NCBI RefSeq assembly: GCF_013032505.1
Contig: NZ_WQCG01000002.1
Location: 434,001-498,000 of the forward strand
Direction of reading: 5' to 3'
DNA: 64,000 nucleotides
Source of the DNA: Ruegeria atlantica
GTDB lineage: Bacteria; Pseudomonadota; Alphaproteobacteria; Rhodobacterales; Rhodobacteraceae
The notes beneath the pieces are model-generated. The model had not been told where the DNA came from. It saw only the letters and a program-made list of their open reading frames with translations, and searched no databases. The stretch's first letter is position 1, and every line of letters starts with the position of its first letter. The position numbers and the translations under genes were made by a program. This document shows, in pieces, positions 16,892 through 25,656 of this stretch.

Positions 16892-18184
16892 TCATTCCGG
16901 CACCTGCGTGCGAACCGAATTCGAATGGCTGTCTTCCTCGGGATCGGGAAGACGTGGACCGGCAGATTTCAGACCAATATCACGCATGCGGAAATTGCCT
17001 TCGATGATGTTGCGGAATGCACCGCCTGTGATTTCCTGGTCTACCGCAAGCAGTGCTTTTTCGACGCCGAAATAGCTGAGGATGTCCGCGTCGAGCCGGT
17101 CCCACGTATCGGCCAGATAGGTTCCCAGATAGTCGCGTGCTTCGAGCAGAGCAATGCGGAAGCCTTCGGGATTCTCAGCGTAGCGGCTATCAAAAATACC
17201 TTGCATAACCTCGCTGTACTCCGGTGAGTCCTCAAGCTGGTCGGACAGGTGTTCTTCTTCAGCCGAGATCAGTCCATGCACCAGTAGGCGTTCGTGATAA
17301 ATGTCCACGAATATGTCAAACATTGCGCCGGTTAACGGTTCCGACAGGTCATGTTCGCTGGACCATCCTGCTGCAAACTCGGCCATGGAGCGTGTGTTTG
17401 CGGCAATCCGGATCTGCGCGTTTTCACCCAGTTCCGCAAACCGGTTCAATCGATTGAACGTGTACAGATTTCCCCGCGTGTTTTTCAGCAGCGCTTCGAC
17501 AACCGATCCAAAATGCAGCGAGGCAAGCAGGGCAACCATATCAGCCGCGGATTCGTGGAATCCGTAGTACTCGCCCGACGCATCCCCGTCTGACGGCATA
17601 CCGATCACGCTATAGATAATGGCATGGCCGATCTCGTGGGCGACCACGTCAAAGTTCAGGCTGTAGGGGCGGTACTCGTTTCCATGCTCATGCGTGCCGC
17701 CTGTTTCCAGAAATCCCCAGCCAATATGGGCGTTATCCAGGCTGGGCAGCAGCGACAGCTCCAGCCGGTTGAAATCGCGTGCGAAATGCCATGGGATCGG
17801 CCGGTCGAAATACCCTTGCCAAACATCCATTGTAAAGTGAGCTGATCCGAACAAATGCGCCGCCTCAAATGAGGGATCCGACGGGGCAATATGAAAGAAG
17901 TTCCCTAACTCATCAGGCATCGCGGGCGGTTGGATGTATCCGTCCCAAGGCGGCAGATACATACCCGGTCCATTTGGCCCGGGGACAATGGCGCCGTAAG
18001 GTGTGGTTTTGCCGACAGGGTTTACAGTGTACATGCGTGGGCCGGATGGGCCCGGTCCGATGCTACCCTGCGGAGCCGAAATCTCAACCAGTTCGGGTTG
18101 AGCACCCGGCTCCAGAAATGGCGATTGCGGGTATAACAGGAACCGTGTGCCGGGTTCGTCGTTTAAAGACTCATGTGCATTCAT
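16892..18184 (-). CDS. Gluzincin-type zinc metalloprotease associated with YcaO/TfuA
   Basis: 430 residues from the ATG at 18182-18184, which has a GAAGGG ribosome site and overlaps the tfuA stop by 14 bases. A zinc site is visible as VAHEIGHAII (His183, Glu184, His187) with the third ligand in HESAADMVALL (Glu211), a thermolysin-like (gluzincin) plan. The N-terminal ~80 residues contain two related Pro/Gly segments (GPGPSGPRMY and VPGPNGPGMY). No signal peptide, so it acts in the cytoplasm or leaves by another route. It is 134 bp upstream of the SGAKV-repeat gene. I infer it processes the modified product; self-maturation or an unrelated role is possible. Confidence 0.8.
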   Translation of the reverse strand: MNAHESLNDEPGTRFLLYPQSPFLEPGAQPELVEISAPQGSIGPGPSGPRMYTVNPVGKTTPYGAIVPGPNGPGMYLPPWDGYIQPPAMPDELGNFFHIAPSDPSFEAAHLFGSAHFTMDVWQGYFDRPIPWHFARDFNRLELSLLPSLDNAHIGWGFLETGGTHEHGNEYRPYSLNFDVVAHEIGHAIIYSVIGMPSDGDASGEYYGFHESAADMVALLASLHFGSVVEALLKNTRGNLYTFNRLNRFAELGENAQIRIAANTRSMAEFAAGWSSEHDLSEPLTGAMFDIFVDIYHERLLVHGLISAEEEHLSDQLEDSPEYSEVMQGIFDSRYAENPEGFRIALLEARDYLGTYLADTWDRLDADILSYFGVEKALLAVDQEITGGAFRNIIEGNFRMRDIGLKSAGPRLPDPEEDSHSNSVRTQVPE

Positions 18185-19529
18185 CAATCGACCCTTCGTG
18201 CCTGACGGATGCCGCCTTGCCATGGGAGGCCCCCGCGCCAGAATTCCTGCCGCAAAACAAAAACTCAGCTTCGATAAGATCATCAAGCGCCGCACGCCCG
18301 GTTAGGCCAAGCGAGATCGCATAGCTGTCAAGGTTATCCGGGACGTCCGTGCCAAGACGATTTTCAAAGTACCACAAAACCATACGCAGGCGATCCGCCC
18401 CCGAGACGGGGCCATTCACAACGGCAGCATTACTCTTGGCGACTGCCCGATCTCGCAGCTCGACATATCTGCCGGTTCGTTTCAGCTCGGCCAGCAGTGG
18501 CCCGTCCAACTGGCGTAAACGCGCGGCGACCGCCGCATCGATCCGGGCGGCATCCGCCAGCATGTCTTCATACCCCGCGAGGTTCAGATCATTCGAATCC
18601 AGCCATTCCATCAAATGTGCTTTATGAGACAATCCTGCTTTGGCCCTGTGGTCCGTCATTTGCCGGATCAGGGTTTCGCGATCAGGTTGCTGATCCTGCA
18701 CGGTTGCTTCTTCCTGCGCGATAACGCTCAGCACCGCCCGGTCGCGTAGCTCGGAATAAAGTTGCGGGTCCAACCTCAATTCGTCGATCACGGCATTGTT
18801 TTTGACCACGTCGGAATCGATGCGATTGCGTAACTGTTTCCAAACCAATGTCGGTTCCGTCCGGGTAACAGGGTTTGAGGGTAGGGTGCCTTGCGACAGG
18901 CAATCCGCCATTAGCGCCAGCATCGTGCGGGCGTCATCTGCCTTGGCATCAACTTGGTTCTTCGGCAGCCAATCCAGAAAGGCCTGAACTCCAGGCAGTT
19001 TGTTTACTTCTTGGCCGATGTCTTGCCAGATGCGGTGCCGGTAGTGTTTGGATTTAGCATGCTCAAGAATTTCAGAGGCACTTTCAGCAGGTAAAATCCC
19101 TTGCGCCTGTGCCTTTTTTACAGTGGCCCGGATGGAAACCATCGGTGTGCTGAGCGGCTGATACCCCAACTCTGCCGGGCTGTGCAGAACTGCGACCTCA
19201 TCGTCATCCTGTAAAACGCCACTTAGGTAATCCTCAAAGATCCCGCCAACACCGATCATTCCGAAATCGACCAGTTCCGCGGCGCGCAGAGCGCCCATGC
19301 TGGCGCTGCCAAAAACCGGTATCCCTTGCTCCATCGCCCACAAGATTTCTTTGTGCCAAACCGAGGGCACACCTTCGAAGAACCCATCTATGATCCCGAT
19401 GGCTTGCGGCTGGTTCCTGGCTACACGATAGACATCGCCTTGCTGAACAGGGGGAAGGACCACAGCGTCCAGATATGCCTTGACCTCTTGTGAGGGCAGG
19501 GTAGGGCCCACAAATACGACGACGGTCAT
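18171..19529 (-). CDS. tfuA: TfuA-like protein
   Basis: 452 residues. The N-terminal ~200 residues match the TfuA core: VFVGPTLPSQEV, IGIIDGFFEGVPSVWHKEIL and GIPVFGSASMGALRAAEL, followed by GMIGVGGIFEDY. The C-terminal ~250 residues are helical and lack a recognisable motif. TfuA proteins partner with YcaO enzymes and are needed for peptide-backbone thioamidation in thioviridamide-type pathways and in methanogen McrA modification. The start overlaps the ycaO stop by 4 bases (ATGA) and the end overlaps the protease start, so the three genes are translationally coupled. Confidence 0.88.
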   Translation of the reverse strand: MTVVVFVGPTLPSQEVKAYLDAVVLPPVQQGDVYRVARNQPQAIGIIDGFFEGVPSVWHKEILWAMEQGIPVFGSASMGALRAAELVDFGMIGVGGIFEDYLSGVLQDDDEVAVLHSPAELGYQPLSTPMVSIRATVKKAQAQGILPAESASEILEHAKSKHYRHRIWQDIGQEVNKLPGVQAFLDWLPKNQVDAKADDARTMLALMADCLSQGTLPSNPVTRTEPTLVWKQLRNRIDSDVVKNNAVIDELRLDPQLYSELRDRAVLSVIAQEEATVQDQQPDRETLIRQMTDHRAKAGLSHKAHLMEWLDSNDLNLAGYEDMLADAARIDAAVAARLRQLDGPLLAELKRTGRYVELRDRAVAKSNAAVVNGPVSGADRLRMVLWYFENRLGTDVPDNLDSYAISLGLTGRAALDDLIEAEFLFCGRNSGAGASHGKAASVRHEGSIDECT

Positions 19530-20731
19530 GCGATTTCGCCCCTGATCTGCAATGCCCTTGGGCCCGGCAAATAATCCGCGTCGTCGTGTGGCGCTTCCAA
19601 GCCCGGGATAACCGCCCTAACCACCGAAAGATCGTATTCGGGCCGAGAAAGATCCACGATCACGATTTGAGAAATCCCGACGGCCTCTAACCTGTTCGAC
19701 AGCAATGCCAGATCGCCTTCAAACGTCTCTGTTGAATGCGTCGGGCAGTCCCGAAAACTCACTGTCGGGGCGGCGTCGTCAATCAGATTGCGAACATACT
19801 GACAACGCTCCGATTGTGCATGGTCGGTGAATTCTTCTGGGTCCAGATCATCACGCGCACCAGAGATATAGGTTAACCGTGTCTGGGCGGCCTCAGTCAC
19901 AGCACGCAGCAAAGCTATTGCGCGGTCCGGATGGCAACCATCGCCAATGCCGATATGGCCGGGTTGCCCGCCGGCTTCGCAAATTACGCAGCGAAAACTG
20001 GCAATTCCGATATCCGACGTGGTGTTCCACAACCCGATTTCCAGATCTGCAGTCGTTACTTTTTCAATAGCTGACTGACATCGCTCGTCGTCGACTGTGG
20101 CGGGATCAATGCGTGCTGTCGTCGTTTGATGTGACCACAGCGTCGTTGCGTCCCGCTCGATCAATTCGCAAATTGCGTGGCAACTCGCTTCGGCGACATT
20201 ATTGCCCGAAGCCAGGCCGTTCGTTGTTCTGGGAAAGGCACGTTGTCCAGCCAGCGGAGCGGAAGTGTAGTCGGTATCCACCATCTCAAGAGGAACCCAG
20301 CAAGAGCTTTGGCCGTTCAAATCCCGACCTTCGACCCATAACATGTTTCCGTTCGGATCAAATTGCGCGCCGGCAACCCGCGGAAGACGGTCCACATCTA
20401 CAACGGCCGCTTCAGCAATCAGTTCTGTATATCTGGCTAGCCGTTGCGGCAGTCGCACGCGTTCGGCATGCCAGGATTCAATCGCCTCCATTACGCCTGA
20501 AGCTTGAGCTGCTTGCAAAGACAGCCCTTTGCCAAGCGACACCGCAACAGACCGGGAGTTTGGTCGAGCAACCATGACTGTTGGCAAGCCAATCCGATCC
20601 AGACCGGTCAGATTCGCGATCCTTGTTATGCCCATTTCCCGAAGAAAAGGTTGCACTATCCTTAAGGTTTGTCCGGGTTCGCGCAGTCGGTGAGTATCAT
20701 GCACGTAGGTCTTTTGTGAATTATCGGTCAT
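19526..20731 (-). CDS. ycaO: YcaO-domain ATP-dependent peptide cyclodehydratase/thioamidation enzyme
   Basis: 401 residues covering a complete YcaO domain. SLGKGLSLQAAQASGVMEAIESWHAER (residues ~66-92, Glu82 and Glu85) and NGLASGNNVAEASCHAICELIERDA (Glu181, Glu189, Glu192) are the ATP/Mg-binding acid clusters. The C-terminus (YLPGPRALQIRGEIA) lacks the PxPxP ending of azoline-forming YcaOs, which fits the TfuA-dependent type. It activates a peptide backbone amide with ATP. Expected modification is a thioamide, possibly on Gly or Ala of the SGAKV repeats (inference). AAGG precedes the ATG. It is the first gene of the unit. Confidence 0.88.
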   Translation of the reverse strand: MTDNSQKTYVHDTHRLREPGQTLRIVQPFLREMGITRIANLTGLDRIGLPTVMVARPNSRSVAVSLGKGLSLQAAQASGVMEAIESWHAERVRLPQRLARYTELIAEAAVVDVDRLPRVAGAQFDPNGNMLWVEGRDLNGQSSCWVPLEMVDTDYTSAPLAGQRAFPRTTNGLASGNNVAEASCHAICELIERDATTLWSHQTTTARIDPATVDDERCQSAIEKVTTADLEIGLWNTTSDIGIASFRCVICEAGGQPGHIGIGDGCHPDRAIALLRAVTEAAQTRLTYISGARDDLDPEEFTDHAQSERCQYVRNLIDDAAPTVSFRDCPTHSTETFEGDLALLSNRLEAVGISQIVIVDLSRPEYDLSVVRAVIPGLEAPHDDADYLPGPRALQIRGEIA

Positions 20732-21701
20732 TTCATCGACCTTGCCAAAAAAACGTGCAAGTTAGCACAATACAAGAAGCTATAGGTAGATAGGATGGTA
20801 GATGATCCCGCGCGGGTCAACCTTGCTGGTTTCTTGTAGGGATCAATAAACTTGGTTGTTGGTTTTTGAAGTTCGTTTTTCCAATCGACTGGTTACACGG
20901 TATTTGAGTCTGTAGCCGGAAAGCTGTCGAGTACGAAAACGGTGAGATCGAGTTTTTTGGAGACTTGTCTCGACTGGAACTCAATAACTTAGCGTTTCCG
21001 CAATTATCGCCAGATTGCCGGGCCTTGACACTCATGCTTCATACGAGAATAAAACATTTATTACAAAAGTTTAGGTAACTTACTTAAAGTGACAAATTGC
21101 GTTCAATAGTGACACCATCGGCTTTGCGGTTGTCCAAGGCTAAACCTTTCTTGTTGAACTATGAAGGCACCAAGATCATCGGGGCTCAAAAGTATCGATC
21201 ACGAGACATGATTTGGAACGCAGGGAAGGGGTTGGTTTCTTGTTTTTAATAGCCTTCATACTCAGGCTTGTACCCAACGCCGACGCCAAGAAAGTAGCCC
21301 CAGTTTTCACCGTCGTCCTCTTCATCACCGAAGCCGCCAAAGCTTTGTTTGGCGGCTGGAAAACCATCATTGAAGCAGCAGCCGCACTTGTATTGGCGCG
21401 CGAAAAACCTTCAGGCTTATATCTTTCCTCAGTTTGAATTTTGTGTTGCCTGGAACATGAAGGCTAAGTGTCGCCAATGATTGTCGCTCAAACGGTAAAT
21501 TGAAATAGATATTCAAATGGCATCCATCTTAAAATCCTATCAGATGAGAGACTAGGGGATGTCCATTCCATTACATCCGTTTGCCCGTCATGACGGATTG
21601 GTGGGTTAAGCAATACAGATGTAATGATAGCGTAATTTGCGTGTCGTATTCAAAGCGCCAAAAACTAGAGCTTTCCGTGCATAAATGGCTGCAGGCCAAT
21701 A
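20732..21701. other. 970-bp interval upstream of ycaO with one gene-like fragment
   Basis: Apart from the minus-strand fragment at 21246-21416 no gene is supported. A perfect 12-base palindrome CCGTCATGACGG (21585-21596) is nested between outer arms TTACATC (21571-21577) and GATGTAA (21618-21624). The remainder is AT-rich and should hold the ycaO-unit promoter; the last 90 bp before ycaO contain A/T-rich tracts compatible with one. Confidence 0.45.
21246..21416 (-). pseudogene. Gene-like fragment with Cys cluster and acidic Gly-rich C-terminus, no usable start
   Basis: On the reverse strand a frame bounded by TGA upstream and TAA at 21246-21248 encodes about 56 residues. It contains YKCGCCFNDGFPAAK, then SFGGFGDEEDDGENWGY and FLGVGVGYKPEYEGY. 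Codon choice and composition look like real protein, unlike the other frames. No ATG, GTG or TTG lies between the upstream stop and the Cys cluster. A neighbouring frame reads ERYKPEGFSRA just upstream, sharing YKPE, so a frameshifted longer gene is possible. It points in the same direction as ycaO, 515 bp upstream, so a lost or alternative precursor peptide is conceivable. Confidence 0.35.
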
Positions 21702-22319
21702 TCACCAAGAAATGCGTATAGGCGACATTGCCCAGACCATTGTCGCTTCTTTCTCTGTCTTGTTGCGAAATCGGTGCGCGATCATTGATGGATAGGAAAA
21801 GCTATCCCCTTCGCGCAATGAAATGACCTCGTCCCCGAGACATAGCTCAACTTCACCGCTTAGAACGATGGCGTGTTGCTCACCTTCGAATGAATACCCT
21901 TCCAGCGGCTCGGGCGGCTCTCCTGCACCGGGGCGGAACCTTGATAGGATCAAATAACAATGGCCGGACAATGTGCTTGAAAGCAATTCGTCCTCAAAGC
22001 CCAATTCATCTGTTGAGCGCGTGTACATCGCTGACAGTGCCCTACGGTTCTCGCGGCGCACGACGTGCTTTCGCTCCAGCGGCCCGTCGCCCTCCTGTTT
22101 GGGAAAGAACCAATTGGGGTCAACCGCAAGCGCATCGCTGATTTCGCCAAGCAGGTCTTCTGATACTTTGGCCGTCCCAAGCTCAATCCTGCTGAGATAG
22201 GCTTTGGAACACGAAACCGACTCGGACAGGAGTTGTAGCGTCAGTCCACGCGCCTTGCGGACTTCGCGAATTTCACTGCCGAGCCTTTGGGCATCGGTCT
22301 GAGACACGTCTTTTTCCAT
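21702..22319 (-). CDS. XRE-family HTH regulator with C-terminal cupin domain
   Basis: 205 residues. Residues ~12-68 form a Cro/C1-type HTH (REVRKARGLTLQLLSESVSCSKAYLSRIELG), and residues ~125-200 form a cupin_2 barrel (EGEQHAIVLSGEVELCLGDEVISLREGDSFSY). PuuR-type proteins of this layout sense small metabolites and repress adjacent catabolic genes. It is divergent from the monooxygenase operon across 102 bp that contain paired GTTGA/TCAAC motifs, so it very likely regulates that operon and itself. Confidence 0.9.
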   Translation of the reverse strand: MEKDVSQTDAQRLGSEIREVRKARGLTLQLLSESVSCSKAYLSRIELGTAKVSEDLLGEISDALAVDPNWFFPKQEGDGPLERKHVVRRENRRALSAMYTRSTDELGFEDELLSSTLSGHCYLILSRFRPGAGEPPEPLEGYSFEGEQHAIVLSGEVELCLGDEVISLREGDSFSYPSMIAHRFRNKTEKEATMVWAMSPIRISW

Positions 22320-22341
22320 GTCTTTGAGATAAATGATTGTG

Positions 22342-22394
22342 GTTGACTTTTCGAGTGCAAATCAACTTAGTTGAAATACGGGAAAAAAATCAAC
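22342..22394. promoter_or_regulatory. Paired inverted repeats (GTTGA-N15-TCAAC twice) between the XRE regulator and monooxygenase operon
   Basis: GTTGA occurs at 22342-22346 and 22370-22374, and TCAAC at 22362-22366 and 22390-22394. This makes two identical GTTGA-N15-TCAAC sites 28 bp apart. The inner pair also forms TCAAC-TTA-GTTGA. The block overlaps the likely promoters of both divergent genes and is the probable XRE-cupin operator. Confidence 0.7.
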
Positions 22395-22421
22395 TGATTT
22401 TCTACCGGCTGGGAGGATACT

Positions 22422-23612
22422 ATGCGCTTTGATTTGATTGCCAATTTTAGTCCCGGTGAGACGATTCCCTGGAAGCGCACGCTAGAGATGATCCTCGAAC
22501 AGTGTTCGCTGGCTGAGCAGGCGGGTTTCACAACTGCGTGGTTCACTGAGCATCATTTTGCCCATAACGGGTATATGAATGCGCCACCCAACCCGATCCA
22601 AATGGGGACCCACGTGGCCGCGCATTGCAAGAAACTTCGGGTCGGAACAGCCCCCATCATCCTGCCCGATTGGCATCCGCTGCGCGTCGCCGAAGACGCC
22701 GCGATGCTTGATAACATGTCGTTGGGCCGATTTGATTTCGGCGTCGCCAAGGGTATCAACGAACGCTCGACCATCCAGTTCAACAAGGATGCAGACCGGC
22801 GCGACAATGCCAAGGTCATGCGGCTTTTTCAGGAGAGCCTTGAGATCATCCTGAAAGCCTGGACCAACGAGGCGTTCACCCATCACGGTGAATTCTATCA
22901 GTTCCCGGTCCCCGGCTGGAAAGAGGGCAACCGGTTCTTTGACCCTCTGGATCCGCGTTATCACGATGAAGATGGCGAATACAAAGCGATGTATGTGCAT
23001 CCGCGCCCCTATTCTAATCCTCATCCGCCGGTCTGGCTGATGTCGAACGCACCACCCACGTTCAAATTGGCGGGCGAGCGCGGTTGGGGTGTGGTCTCGA
23101 TGGCAGCTGGCCGCAAGGCGACGCTGGCCTGTTGGGAACCCTATCGCCAAGCCTTGTCGCAACGCGAAGGGCGAGAGGTGAAGCTTGGCGAGCGTGTCGG
23201 TGTCTGCACGGCGTTTTATGTTGGCGAAAGCATGGAAGAAGCAGTGAACACGATCCGTGGTCCGATCAATGCCTACTATGAATTCCTTGGCGGGTCGCGC
23301 CCCAAGGGGGAATGGACCAAGCACGGCTATCTGGACGTGGGCGAAGAGATGACGCCCGAGGATGAAGATATGGACTGGTTCGATTTCCTCAACAAACGCG
23401 GGATCATCGTGGTGGGCGACGCTGAATATGTTGCGGATCGGTTTGCGGAACGGCAGGAAACCATCGGCCTCGATCACCTCATGCTGATGCAGCAATATAC
23501 CGGTGTGTCGTACGAAAAGATCCTCGCCAGCTGGCATCGTCTGTTCGAGCATGTTGTTCCGAAATTCGGCACACAATCCATCGCCCAGAAAAGGATGCTG
23601 GAACATGCTTGA
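22422..23612 (+). CDS. LLM-class (luciferase-like) flavin-dependent monooxygenase
   Basis: 396 residues preceded by GGGAGGA. The start MRFDLIANFSPGETIPW and TTAWFTEHHFAHNGY follow the bacterial luciferase-like TIM-barrel pattern. GTAPIILPDWHPLRVAEDAAMLDNMSLGRFDFGVAKG is the characteristic loop, and PPVWLMSNAPPTFKLAGERGWG is near the FMN phosphate site. Such enzymes use reduced flavin and O2 to oxidise organic substrates. It starts a five-gene operon whose third gene encodes a flavin reductase, the natural supplier of reduced flavin. The substrate is not evident. Confidence 0.88.
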   Translation: MRFDLIANFSPGETIPWKRTLEMILEQCSLAEQAGFTTAWFTEHHFAHNGYMNAPPNPIQMGTHVAAHCKKLRVGTAPIILPDWHPLRVAEDAAMLDNMSLGRFDFGVAKGINERSTIQFNKDADRRDNAKVMRLFQESLEIILKAWTNEAFTHHGEFYQFPVPGWKEGNRFFDPLDPRYHDEDGEYKAMYVHPRPYSNPHPPVWLMSNAPPTFKLAGERGWGVVSMAAGRKATLACWEPYRQALSQREGREVKLGERVGVCTAFYVGESMEEAVNTIRGPINAYYEFLGGSRPKGEWTKHGYLDVGEEMTPEDEDMDWFDFLNKRGIIVVGDAEYVADRFAERQETIGLDHLMLMQQYTGVSYEKILASWHRLFEHVVPKFGTQSIAQKRMLEHA

Positions 23613-24282
23613 GATATGGGGGCGTCCCTATTCGTCGAACGTCATTCCGGTGATCTGGGCAGCGAACGAGCTGGGGCTGGACTACACACTGCAACTGGCC
23701 GGGGGCAGCTTTGGCAAGCTCGACACCGAAATTTATGCGCAGATCAATCCCAACAGGATGATCCCGGCCATCCGAGATGGAGACTTTGCGCTGTGGGAAA
23801 GCCTCGCCATCGTGCGCTATCTCTGTGACCGGTACGGCGCAGGAACGCTCTGCCCGTCCGACATTCAGGCCCGTGCGATAGCGGATCAATGGATGGAGTG
23901 GTCGGCCAGCCGCGCCTTTGGGCCCGTGATCTACCTGTTCTTTGCAACCGTGCGCACTCACCCTGATCAGCGCGACCCGGAAAAGATAGCCAAGCTGCGC
24001 GACGAAGCCCATGACGCCCTGACCATTCTGGATCAGCATCTCGCGGACAAAGCCTATGTCTGCGGGGACAACTTTACCATGGCGGATATTCCCTTGGGGT
24101 GTGTTGCCTATCGATATTTCAACGTCGAGGTCGCCCGCCCGCCCTTGCCGAATGTCGAGGCTTGGTATCAGCGGCTGGCGGAACGCCCCGCTTATCAGGA
24201 TCACGTTATGCGCCATTTCGGGACAAACCCTGATGAATGGGCTGCGCTGGAAAAAGCTTGTGCGTACGAAGGGGTGCTCTGA
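23605..24282 (+). CDS. Glutathione S-transferase family protein
   Basis: 225 residues from the ATG at 23605, overlapping the monooxygenase stop by 8 bases. The N-terminal thioredoxin-like half has MLEIWGRPYSSNVIPVIW, with Ser10/Ser11 at the glutathione-activating position, and ESLAIVRYLCDRYG. The C-terminal helical half has FTMADIPLGCVAYRY, the conserved N-capping box region. It could conjugate glutathione to, or isomerise or dehalogenate, a product of the monooxygenase. Tight coupling in the operon supports a role in the same pathway. Confidence 0.88.
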   Translation: MLEIWGRPYSSNVIPVIWAANELGLDYTLQLAGGSFGKLDTEIYAQINPNRMIPAIRDGDFALWESLAIVRYLCDRYGAGTLCPSDIQARAIADQWMEWSASRAFGPVIYLFFATVRTHPDQRDPEKIAKLRDEAHDALTILDQHLADKAYVCGDNFTMADIPLGCVAYRYFNVEVARPPLPNVEAWYQRLAERPAYQDHVMRHFGTNPDEWAALEKACAYEGVL

Positions 24283-24758
24283 TGGATGTCCGGGACTATC
24301 GCCGCGCACTTGGCACCTTTCCGACGGGTGTTACCATCGTAGCCGCCTATGACGAGAACGGAGAACCGTGGGGCCTAACCGCCAATTCATTCACTTCCGT
24401 CTCATTGCAGCCGCCGGTGATCTCGGTCTGTGTCGCAAAATCAGGCAGGGTCTTTCCGACGTTGTCGAAATCGGATCATTTCGCGGTCAACATCCTGTCG
24501 ACCGAGCAGAAAGACCTTGCGATGCACTTCGCCAGCGATGTCGAAAACCGGTTTGCCGACACTGAATGGATACCTGGAACCGTGACGCCCTTGATCCCCG
24601 GTGCCTCGGCGCACTTGGAATGTACGGTCCACGGCAGGGTCGACGCAGACGATCATGAAATCCTGTTGGGTCGCGTCATCAACTACACCCACGTGGGTGT
24701 TCCCCCACTTGTCTTTTGCCAAGGTGCGTTCTTCTCCGCGCCGCAATTAGAGGTTTAG
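24282..24758 (+). CDS. Flavin reductase (HpaC/RutF-like FMN-binding domain)
   Basis: 158 residues from the ATG in the TGATG overlap at 24282. The pattern MDVRDYRRALGTFPTGVTIV, then GLTANSFTSVSLQPPVISVCV and SGRVFPTLSKSDHFAVNIL is the flavin reductase split-barrel domain. It is predicted to reduce FMN or FAD with NAD(P)H and pass it to the luciferase-like monooxygenase two genes upstream. Confidence 0.92.
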   Translation: MDVRDYRRALGTFPTGVTIVAAYDENGEPWGLTANSFTSVSLQPPVISVCVAKSGRVFPTLSKSDHFAVNILSTEQKDLAMHFASDVENRFADTEWIPGTVTPLIPGASAHLECTVHGRVDADDHEILLGRVINYTHVGVPPLVFCQGAFFSAPQLEV

Positions 24759-24759
24759 T

Positions 24760-25656
24760 ATGAGCGATCACCTGACTTATCACACCCGCTTCAGCCCTGA
24801 TGAGTTCGACGCACAATACAACCTGCGGGCCGGACGACCGGACTATGAAATCACTGTAATTCCGCGTTGGAGTAGCAACAGCGAGTCGGCGCGCGCCTCT
24901 ACCGATTGCAGCCTCGATATCCGCTATGGAGAAGGCGAGAAACAAAAGCTGGATGTCTTCCGTTGTCAGGATGCGGATGCGCCGACGCTGGTTTATGTGC
25001 ACGGCGGCTACTGGCAGCGCGGCGACAAATCGGTCTACAGCTTCATTGCACCGCCCTTTGTCGCGTCGGGTATCAATGTTGTTGTCATTGGCTATGACCT
25101 GTGCCCATCGGTAACCATCACGCGTATTTCCGATGAAATCCGCGAAGCGATTGACTATATCTGGCGCAACGCGCGCGATTTAGGCATCAATCCAGACCGT
25201 ATCACAGTGATGGGCCACTCGGCTGGCGGCCATATCACCCAGATGATGATGGCGACCAATTGGCCTGCTTTCAGAGCAGATCTTCCAGCAGACCTGATCA
25301 AATCGGGCATCCCGGTTTCACCGCTCAGCTACCTCGAACCAGTGCGTCTGACGGAGGCGCTCAATTCCGGCATCCGGATGACTCCGGAAGAGGCCGAGGC
25401 CGAAAGCCCGATGACCAACCATCCCCCGGTTACAAATGCACCTCAGCTGGTTGTTGTTGGTGGCGCGGAAACGGATGAATTCCACCGTCAAGCGCGCATG
25501 TATGTCGAAAAATACGAGACCCAAGACCGCCAAATGGGCCTCTATGTTGTGCCCGACGTTGATCATTTTGACGAGTTGAACACGCTTGTTGACCGGACAA
25601 GCCCCTTCTTCAAACACACATGCAATATGCTTCAAGGAAAAGGACCGCACACATGA
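24760..25656 (+). CDS. Alpha/beta hydrolase, kynurenine-formamidase-like
   Basis: 298 residues one base after the reductase stop. Oxyanion motif HGGYWQRGDKS and nucleophile elbow GHSAGGH (Ser of GxSxG) are as in arylformamidases/carboxylesterases; the catalytic acid and His are likely in the VVGGAETDEFHRQ and VVPDVDHFDEL segments. It would hydrolyse an ester or formamide-like bond produced upstream in the pathway. The stop overlaps the next start (ATGA). Confidence 0.88.
   Translation: MSDHLTYHTRFSPDEFDAQYNLRAGRPDYEITVIPRWSSNSESARASTDCSLDIRYGEGEKQKLDVFRCQDADAPTLVYVHGGYWQRGDKSVYSFIAPPFVASGINVVVIGYDLCPSVTITRISDEIREAIDYIWRNARDLGINPDRITVMGHSAGGHITQMMMATNWPAFRADLPADLIKSGIPVSPLSYLEPVRLTEALNSGIRMTPEEAEAESPMTNHPPVTNAPQLVVVGGAETDEFHRQARMYVEKYETQDRQMGLYVVPDVDHFDELNTLVDRTSPFFKHTCNMLQGKGPHT

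Noticed and set aside
21213..21437. Plus-strand frame of 74 residues with hydrophobic look
   Set aside because: It is antisense to the better-supported minus-strand fragment, and its hydrophobicity follows from the complementary acidic/Gly codons.
22482..23606. 374-residue minus-strand frame opposite the monooxygenase
   Set aside because: Shadow frame; the plus-strand frame has the ribosome site and clear family motifs.
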